From NCBI RefSeq assembly GCF_033568475.1, contig NC_133123.1:5580001-5644000 (forward strand): 64,000 nucleotides of DNA, written 5' to 3'. The notes beneath the pieces were generated by a model that did not search any database, was not told the origin of the DNA, and worked only from the letters and a program-made list of their open reading frames with translations. Both the position numbers and the translations under genes were made by a program. This DNA comes from Henckelia pumila (Eukaryota > Streptophyta > Magnoliopsida > Lamiales > Gesneriaceae). Each line of letters opens with the position of its first letter. The first letter of the stretch is position 1. Positions 56,368-64,000 of the stretch are shown piece by piece.

Positions 56368-57020
56368 AAAAACTTTTGTGAGACAGTCTCGGGTTAATTT
56401 TGTGATACGAGTTTTTTTATTTGAGTTACTTATCAAAAAATATTTTTTATGTCAAAAATATTATTTTATTGTAAATATGATTGAAACCATGATTATTGAA
56501 TATTATCCAATTGATTGATAATTTTACTTTTGACACATGGGCATGCCCTGTTGGGGTTCAGCGCTCAAACTTACACACAAACTGAATTAATCCACAATCT
56601 CTTTAGGCCAATAAAAATTTAAATTTATAGTTGGTTTCTCTTTTTATTTAATCTTCACAAATCGTTATAATTAATTTAATCTTCGTGTGCGGTGTGTCAC
56701 AATTTTTTTTTTTTTTGTTCAATGGTAGTAAAATTATTTGGTTACTCTAAATATTTTTTATAAAAACAATTGGGCAACATATTTTTGTATGAAAACAAAG
56801 ATTATATGAATTGCACACTTCAAACATTAATTGCCTTTCACATGAGGAAATTTTTTTGAAATTATCTTAACAAAATTTATTGTAACAACTAAAGTAATAT
56901 GAAAAATTTTTATGAGACAATTTCACATGTTAATTTTGCGAAACGATTTTTCTATTCAACTTAAGTCATGAAAATTTATTATTTTTTATGTCAAAAATAT
57001 TACTTTTATTGTGGGACCGT
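56368..57020. repeat. Two copies of the GAGACGGTCTCA-family repeat
   Basis: Copies at about 56368-56480 and 56900-57020 share GTGAGACAGTCTC / ATGAGACAATTTC, then TTTTGYGAWACGA, then TATTTTTTATGTCAAAAATATTA. A further, weaker copy lies at about 59060-59165. Class unknown. Confidence 0.6.
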
Positions 57021-57029
57021 ATTATAAAA

Positions 57030-59540
57030 GACATATTTCTAGAATAAACGCACCCTAAAATTATTTGGTTTAACAATTTACCATCACAATAATCTAAGCA
57101 CCATGTGTTATTAAATGTTAGTATAAATTTTTTAATACATTTAAGATGAATTTTGTTTGAAATCCAATTATAAGATCCATCGTTAAATCGGTTGTCCATA
57201 CACAAAATTAACAAAAGATAATGTAATCCGGTCCACTGCTATACGAGGAAAGCATGGGATTAGACAAAGAAGATGTCCTAAATCGCTAATTTGTTGTCTT
57301 ATTGTCTAGTGTAGCTATCCAACCATAAAGTTAGGTTTCACGTTTTATCATATCTTATAATTGGCTCGTAAAATAAAACGATAAAGAATATTTATATATA
57401 TATATATATATATACACGCGAATAACATAATAATTTATAACATAAAATGCCTCTAGTTAACGCTAAATGAAACAAAAATTTGCAATCAACAAAAAAATAA
57501 AAATTATAAATTCTCACGTCACAAAAAAAAATCACAATCAATTAATATATATCTCATCTACATATTAAATATAAATTACGTTAAGCAAAAGTTGCCTACT
57601 CCAACTTTATGGAATCGAATGCTTCGGTTGGCAATCTCGGTTGTATATTATATTGTAGCTTTATATATATGTCAGATAAAAAGATGAAGATTGCATGGTT
57701 AACCGTTGAAAGTGAGACTTGACGGATAAATATGACATAAAGGAACGAGAAAATTAGCTAATTTTTTTTTAAAAAAACAAAAATTATTTCTGATTGATTG
57801 ATTGATTTATTTTTATTGGAGCAAAATGTAAGGGTCCAATCCAACGGCTACAGAAGGTGTTAAATTTCTGAATCAGCGGTCAATGATCAGCCACGCCCGA
57901 AATTCCCCCATCATATAATTATTAATATAAAGGCGCATAACCCCTTGATTAAAACGTGTTTAATTGACCCCGCCACCCATACAAATGTCGCCACGCCTTT
58001 CTCCCCTTGTTTCTTTAGTAGGCTGATTGGACATCAGCACTTTCCCCCAATTATCCTAATCCTTCGCACGCTTTTTTATACACAATGAATGGAAGACCAT
58101 CTCGTGGCCCCCGATGGACCACAAGAAGCCACATCAACTATATAATAATGTGTGTTTCATTCGACATCGATGTCTCAAATTTGGGACAAAATGTAGAGTT
58201 CGAAGCGTAGTTATAGAAAATTCATTTTTAAATCCCCAAAAAAAACCCTACGGATGTAGTGTTCAAGAATTAACAAAAAATCAAAAACTATCTGAACGAT
58301 ATATCTACGGTTAACGTTGAAATTAAATTCGTTCATGAATATGACAACTGTCATTTATTGTAAATATACAGATACACAGATAATATCATTACATTTAATG
58401 AGTTTTGATATGATGAACACCTACCGTGAACGCATATATGAGCATGAGCTCTTTCATATATGTAAAGAATGCCACCTAAGTGACTTGTTACATAATACGT
58501 ATTATAATTTATACCATCCGTGTAAAGGAGGGAAGGAATGTTTCGGTAAGCAATTACGTATGTAAAGCTTATCGTGTACATGTAGACAAAATAATGAAAA
58601 AGGAATAAAATGACTTTAATTATTTTTAGGTGGGTCTATTTGTTGATTCATGACTATATACATTGTTTCCCAAACTTGGAAATCAAATCAGGACAACGAT
58701 GCTGTTAGTTCATGAAGGGGCCCAAGAAAACGTGGGAGCCAATTTTTGTTGCCTTTACATGTTTTGGTTCAAAGTTCAAACCAAGATCTTGATGTCTTGT
58801 TGTACAGCCCGACAAATTAGAGCGCAAAAATTATGGGCCCCTTGAATAATTTAGTGGACTGGCCTATCTTCTGAGAAATGGACTAGCCCGTTGGGTATTG
58901 GGGGGGATCAAACGATGACTTTAAACAGTCCTAAACAAATAAAGAACAAGATGAACAAAAAGAAAGAGAGTCCAACAAGAAGCCCACGAGATTTCAGCAT
59001 GCTTCGCACTTTTCGTTCTTAATAATAACAATAAAAATATATATAATAAAAATGAGGCCGTTTTATAAAAATGTTATAAGACATTTTGATTTAACCAATG
59101 AGAAAATATGATTTTTTACGTGAAAACAATACTTTTCAATATAGACATAGTTCAGTTTAACAGTTTCATTCGTAATACTATCTCACATGAAATGTAAGCG
59201 CGTATATTTCTATGATCTTCATATTTCCAAATGAGTTTTGAAGAATTGAATTTAAATCAGAATATCATCCTTATATATTAACATGAACTCACTTATCAAG
59301 TCTAAGACTAGATATTGCATTGCATTCGATAAATTTCTTTCAACTTAATTTTTTTTTAATTAAAAAAAATCCAATGTCCATGAATTATGGTTTATGCCAA
59401 GTGTAATTTTATCTTTTGAGGGAAAACCCATTGTATAACATAGGGGGCTTTGACTTAGTTGATGTTGACGTTTACTTACCTTTTGGGATTCCTTAACGTC
59501 AATGTATTATGGCCGTGATGCGAAAGCCTCACAGCCCTGT
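57030..59540. other. Intergenic DNA upstream of ETR1
   Basis: No gene recognised. (AT)n at about 57392-57412. Short frames around 58114-58565 match nothing known. Confidence 0.4.
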
Positions 59541-59620
59541 GACACTATCATTGCCACCCGATACATCGGTACCCAGACACTTTCTTTCTCCAAGGCTCTG
59601 TTATTTCATTGTCCATCATG

Positions 59621-59689
59621 GTTTGTTCTTCCATGAACATGATCAAAACTTTATCTTTTTTACATTTTCGATTGATTGATTTGATGCAG
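59621..59689 (+). other. Possible leader intron of ETR1
   Basis: A donor ATCATG|GTTTGT at 59621 and an acceptor GATGCAG ending at 59689 would remove 69 bp, including two ATG triplets near 59632-59640. ETR1 genes are known to carry leader introns; this pair is inferred. Confidence 0.4.
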
Positions 59690-59701
59690 GAACGTAGGCA
59701 T

Positions 59702-59707
59702 ATGTAG
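59702..59707 (+). promoter_or_regulatory. AUG-stop minimal upstream ORF before ETR1
   Basis: ATGTAG: a start codon followed at once by a stop, 33 nt before the main ATG at 59735. It lies downstream of the likely leader acceptor, so it should be in the mature mRNA. Start-stop elements can stall ribosomes and lower translation, as known for the AUGUAA element of Arabidopsis NIP5;1. Confidence 0.6.
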
Positions 59708-59734
59708 TGGAGGAGCTCAGGTGGTTCTTACAGC

Positions 59735-62700
59735 ATGGATTGCTGTATGGAGCCGCAATGGCCGGCCGACGAATTGTTGATGAAGTATCAGTATATTTCA
59801 GATTTCTTCATTGCGTTGGCTTATTTCTCGATCCCTTTGGAGTTGATCTACTTTGTTAAAAAATCTGCTGTGTTTCCGTATAGATGGGTGCTAGTTCAAT
59901 TTGGTGCCTTCATTGTTCTTTGTGGGGCGACACACTTGATTAACTTGTGGACATTCACCATGCATACAAGAACTGTGGCGATTGTCATGACTTGTGCGAA
60001 AGTTTTGACTGCTGCTGTGTCGTGTGCGACTGCCCTTATGCTGGTTCATATAATCCCTGATTTATTGAGTGTTAAAACAAGGGAGTTGTTCTTGAAAAAC
60101 AAGGCCGCGGAGCTCGACAGAGAAATGGGATTGATTCGTTCGCAGGAAGAAACTGGTAGGCATGTTAGAATGCTGACTCATGAAATTAGAAGCACTCTTG
60201 ATAGGCATACCATTCTAAAGACTACTTTTGTTGAGCTGGGAAGAACTTTGGCTTTGGAAGAGTGTGCTCTGTGGATGCCAACCCGTACGGGATTGGAGCT
60301 CCAGCTTTCCTACACTCTTCATCACCAAAACCCAGTTGGGTTTACCGTGCCTATACAGCATCCTGTGATCAATCAGGTTTTCAATGCTAATCGAGCCATA
60401 AAAATCTCTCCGAATTCTCCGGTCGCCCGGTTCCGACGAGCTGGAAAACACATGCCTGGGGAAGTGGTTGCCGTGCGGGTTCCCCTCCTGCATTTATCCA
60501 ATTTCCAGATTCATGATTGGCCTGAGCTCTCGACTAAACGCTATGCTTTAATGGTTTTAATGCTCCCTTGGGATAGTGCAAGGCAATGGCGTGTCCATGA
60601 ATTGGAGCTTGTTGAAGTGGTGGCTGACCAGGTTAGGATTCACCACATCTATTTCCTAGTTACGTTCAGATTTTTGGGTAGATCTTATTTTTTTTCCATT
60701 TCTTTGTTTGGGGTGTTGATCTTTTTTGTAGTTTTTATCTTTATGTTAATAAAAGAAAAAAATTGGCATTGGATGTGTCTCTGCTTTGTTTATGCTGTTT
60801 TGCTTAGAATTTAGACAAGCTAAATCTGCTGAAATGAATAATTAAACTGCAAGGCCCTATTCTTTACTAATTTCAAGCTAAATCTGCTTTGTTCTTAAAT
60901 TACACTTTAGGTGAGCGACAAATATAAGACTGGAAGGTTGGTAAAATGGCTGATGGAATCTTGTGTATCTGCAGCTGCATCTAGTATTATCTCAATGCTA
61001 ATGGCATTATTTTTGACCGAAATAACTGGCAACAAAATTCTCTATTTTTATTTGGTTTTCTAGTTTTGTATTTCTACCCTCGTTTGTCATTGCTTTTATG
61101 AATAGAGTGGGCTTTATTCATCCATAATTTCAAGATCCAGATTCATTAGCAGCATGCTTGGTTTTTCATGCTGTGTTTAGTTTTTATTCTTTTGATTGTA
61201 TTGGCCCAACAAGTTTGAAGGGTATCTCAGCAAAGTTTCTCGTTTGTTCGGAAATTCATTTTTCAATCTCTGAGAATTTGGTTGCGTATAATATAATGTC
61301 GTGATTATGGATAGGACTATGCTATGGTGCTTATTGGTGTTTCTTATCTGGTTATTTAAATTGTCAAAAAGATTTTCTGGTTTAAAGCACTTGCCTGATT
61401 CAGAACAGTTGATTAGCCCTCTTATCAGATTTCTTGATGCTTTGAGTTTCCTGTGCGTTTGATTTATTCTGGAATCAGGTCGCTGTTGCGCTGTCGCATG
61501 CTGCAATTTTGGAGGAATCAATGAGGGCTAGGGATCTTCTTATGGAACAGAACGTTGCTCTTGATCTTGCGAGAAGGGAAGCAGAGACGGCTGTCCGTGC
61601 TCGTAATGATTTCTTGGCTGTCATGAATCATGAAATGAGAACTCCCATGCATGCAATAATTGCTCTCTCAAGCTTACTACAAGAGACCGAGCTGACACCG
61701 GAGCAACGTCTGATGGTTGAAACAATACTCAAGAGCAGCAACCTTTTGGCAACACTTATAAATGATGTCTTAGATCTTTCAAGGCTTGAAGATGGTAGCC
61801 TTCAACTCGAGATAGGAAATTTTAACCTGCATGCACTCTTCAGAGAGGTAAGAATAAGATACTGGCTGTGTTATGTGTGTTTAACTACTGCCTTGTCTTT
61901 AGAAGTAGCAAGTTATTATTTAATTTCTGTTTCACATTCTTCTTTGGTTAAGTGAATGCCTGCTTCTTATTGCAGGTCCTTAACTTGATAAAGCCTATAG
62001 CATCTGTGAAAAAGCTATATGTTACATTGAGTTTGTCTTCAGATTTACCTGAGTTTGCTGTTGGTGATGAAAAGCGGCTGATGCAAGTACTCTTGAATGT
62101 TGTTGGGAATGCCGTGAAGTTCTCAAAAGAGGGCGGCGTTTCGATTTCTGCCTTCCTTGCAAAATCAGATGCTTTGAGAGATCCTCGAGCCCCAGAATTT
62201 TCCCCCGTACTGAGTGACAACCACTTCTATTTACGTGTGCAGGTTTGCTCCTTTTTCCGGAATAGTATGATTATTTTCGTTCTTTTAAGCATCTTACAGC
62301 TGTTACCATTTTGGTTTAGGTAAAAGATACTGGTTTGGGAATCAGCCCACAAGATATTCCTAAGCTATTCAGGAAATTTGTGCAGAGCCAACCTCTAGCT
62401 GCCAAAAATTCTGATGGCAGTGGACTTGGTCTGGCAATTAGTAAGAGGTAATCTTGCTACTTTTCCTGAGCCATAAACATTTTTAAACGATTTCAAAATT
62501 AGCTTAGATCTTTTTCTTTGATCAGGTTTGTTAATCTCATGGAAGGGCATATTTGGATTGAAAGTGAAGGTATTGGGAAAGGTTCTACCGCCACCTTCAT
62601 TGTTAAACTTGGGATTCCTGGACGCTCAAACGAGATCAAGTACTCGTTTGTACCTAAAAGTCCAGAAAATTATGTTAAGCCAATTTTTTCTGGGCTCAAA

Positions 62701-64000
62701 GTAGTTGTGATGGATGAGAACAGGTTAGTAATGGCTTATCATTCACTTTTATTCATGCTGTTGTGATTTTTTCCTTGTCTTATTTATGAGCAACATATGT
62801 TCTATTTGTACGTAAAGCAGTGAATTATAAACATTTAGTAACTCTAGCTATTAATTACAGGTTGCCTTTTGGTGAATTAATATCTTTATTGGCTTGAATT
62901 GGTTCAACATTGTGATAGTCCTTTCTACCTTTAAACTGAAGAAAAAAAAAGGCATCTTGCACCAGATCACCATAGAAAATACTTTATTTGAAGATAGTGA
63001 TGGTGCAAATACATTCGGTACTTTTAAACTAACCAAGCTGAAGAAACTTATTCCATAGTCTTTGCTAATCTTTGGGATTGCCTTTTCAAATAAACGCTGG
63101 TTACATTTCTTTATGCTATTTGTACCTTTTGAAAATTAGAATTAATTCCACCTTCCTTTATGGGAGGTACATGTTAACACAGTGGAATGTTTAGTTAGGA
63201 TGTTTGTGCAAGCATTTTTTTGGTTATTTTATACCAGGAATGTAAAATGTTCAGAGAAGATAGATGTTGTTTATGGATACTTCTTTGGGAACTAATATAA
63301 TTTACCCTCTCTAAATATTTCCATATAGCGTTGAAACACTTTCTTTGAGTCATTATGTTTGGACAAGTTCAGCTTGCACAGGGGCACGTTTTTGAGTTAG
63401 GAAAAAATAATCAATTCAAGACTCAATGAAGTATATGTCGAGAAGCTGTATGTGCTTGTCACTCATGGAGATTACGAGTTCACTTTCATGCTCTGTTGTC
63501 TTAAACATATTGCTGTCTTTTATCGTTGTTGTCAATAGTTTTGGCATCATTGCTGGCCATCCAATTGGTCACTGCCACCTTATTCAGTGCTGTTAAATTG
63601 CTGAGGTTTCTGTTGCATTTGCTGTTGTTGTTGTCGTTTGTTAGTCTGAATCCTCTTATGATTCTAGATCATAGTTATCAAAGGTGAAAGTAAAACTTGA
63701 AGCTTGAGCACAAAGTGAGAGTGTGAGACACATGCCTTGTTTGAACGAGACATGCTGAGACATAAATTTGTAGGACCTGCATCTAATAGGAAAATCACAC
63801 AACATTGCACATAGTCTAATTCATTAATAGTTTTGAAACAATTTTTTTCCCTCAGTTTAAAGGTATAAAGGACTTATCACATTGCATCTCAACTTGGATT
63901 AAACAAACTCTACGTTAAACATCGAGCCTTTAAGGATGGGGAAGTCAATTGCCAGACACTAGAATACTGATGTACTTTTTGATGCTTATTTAATTTGGCT
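59735..64000 (+). CDS. ETR1: Ethylene receptor ETR1, 3' end beyond the window
   Basis: Five exons visible: 59735-60631, 61479-61847, 61976-62242, 62320-62447, 62526-62723; 619 codons plus two bases of about 740. An ER-membrane, copper-dependent receptor that signals through CTR1 when ethylene is absent. The N-terminal ethylene-binding domain has three hydrophobic helices with copper ligands Cys63 and His67 ([11 protein letters not shown]). A GAF domain follows (about 155-305). The histidine kinase keeps His350 ([12 protein letters not shown]), Asn467 ([10 protein letters not shown]), the G1 box DTGLGI and the G2 box GSGLGLA, so it is subfamily 1. Exon 5 enters a receiver domain (VVVMDEN), which marks it as ETR1, not ERS1. 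No receiver exon was found by 64000. The N-terminus [10 protein letters not shown] has adjacent cysteines where the family usually has Cys-X-Cys. Confidence 0.95.
62724..64000 (+). other. Last visible ETR1 intron, over 1.27 kb
   Basis: Starts at the donor GTTAGT and runs off the window. No exon resembling the rest of the receiver domain (VSRMVTKGLL... in the family) was seen. Confidence 0.7.

Noticed and set aside
61177-61521. Frame antisense to an ETR1 intron and exon 2
   Set aside because: Opposite a well-supported gene; no independent evidence.

Overview
The window is nuclear DNA from a flowering plant. It has AT-rich intergenic DNA, GT-AG introns, plant-only gene families and many small transposons. 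The proteins fit a core eudicot, most likely an asterid and perhaps Lamiales; that lineage call is inference from how the ethylene receptor, carotenoid dioxygenase and glutathione transferase sequences read. No organellar, bacterial or CRISPR signal was seen.

Layout. (1) About 0.5-13.5 kb is a tandem duplication. Two near-identical tau-class glutathione S-transferase genes (GSTU-a, 1052-3128; GSTU-b, 9085-11578; both minus strand, two exons) sit in homologous cassettes. Each cassette later took in its own transposons: a long-inverted-repeat Mutator-like element and a hAT element in copy a, and two PIF/Harbinger-like MITEs plus an 8-bp-TSD foldback MITE in copy b. The other cassette shows the empty site for most of these. 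(2) 15496-21551 is a copia LTR retrotransposon with LTRs that look identical and a 5-bp target duplication, but a broken interior. (3) 22002-22848 is a third GSTU, more diverged, with a one-base frameshift in exon 2. (4) 24833-27570 is peroxisomal glycolate oxidase in 11 coding exons. (5) 29471-34541 is the plastid pyruvate dehydrogenase E1 beta subunit in 4 exons, with a 3.5 kb third intron. (6) About 9.3 kb of repeat-rich DNA follows. (7) 43865-45703 (minus) is an intronless carotenoid cleavage dioxygenase 4 with a G-box and TATA box upstream. (8) About 14 kb of intergenic DNA holds Stowaway, PIF-like and Mutator-like non-autonomous elements and a very clean tRNA-derived SINE. (9) From 59735 to the right edge is an ETR1-type ethylene receptor whose last exon(s) lie beyond the window.

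The genes are not an operon or an obvious biosynthetic cluster. They cover detoxification (GSTU), photorespiration (glycolate oxidase), plastid acetyl-CoA for fatty acid synthesis (PDH E1 beta), carotenoid turnover (CCD4) and ethylene perception (ETR1). The most unusual features are the GST duplication with its paralogous empty sites, the frameshifted third GST, a 31-bp perfect hairpin upstream of glycolate oxidase, a modular foldback Mutator-like element, and an AUG-stop minimal upstream ORF just before the ETR1 start codon. Exon boundaries were set by eye from splice sites and family conservation; no alignment or database search was run.
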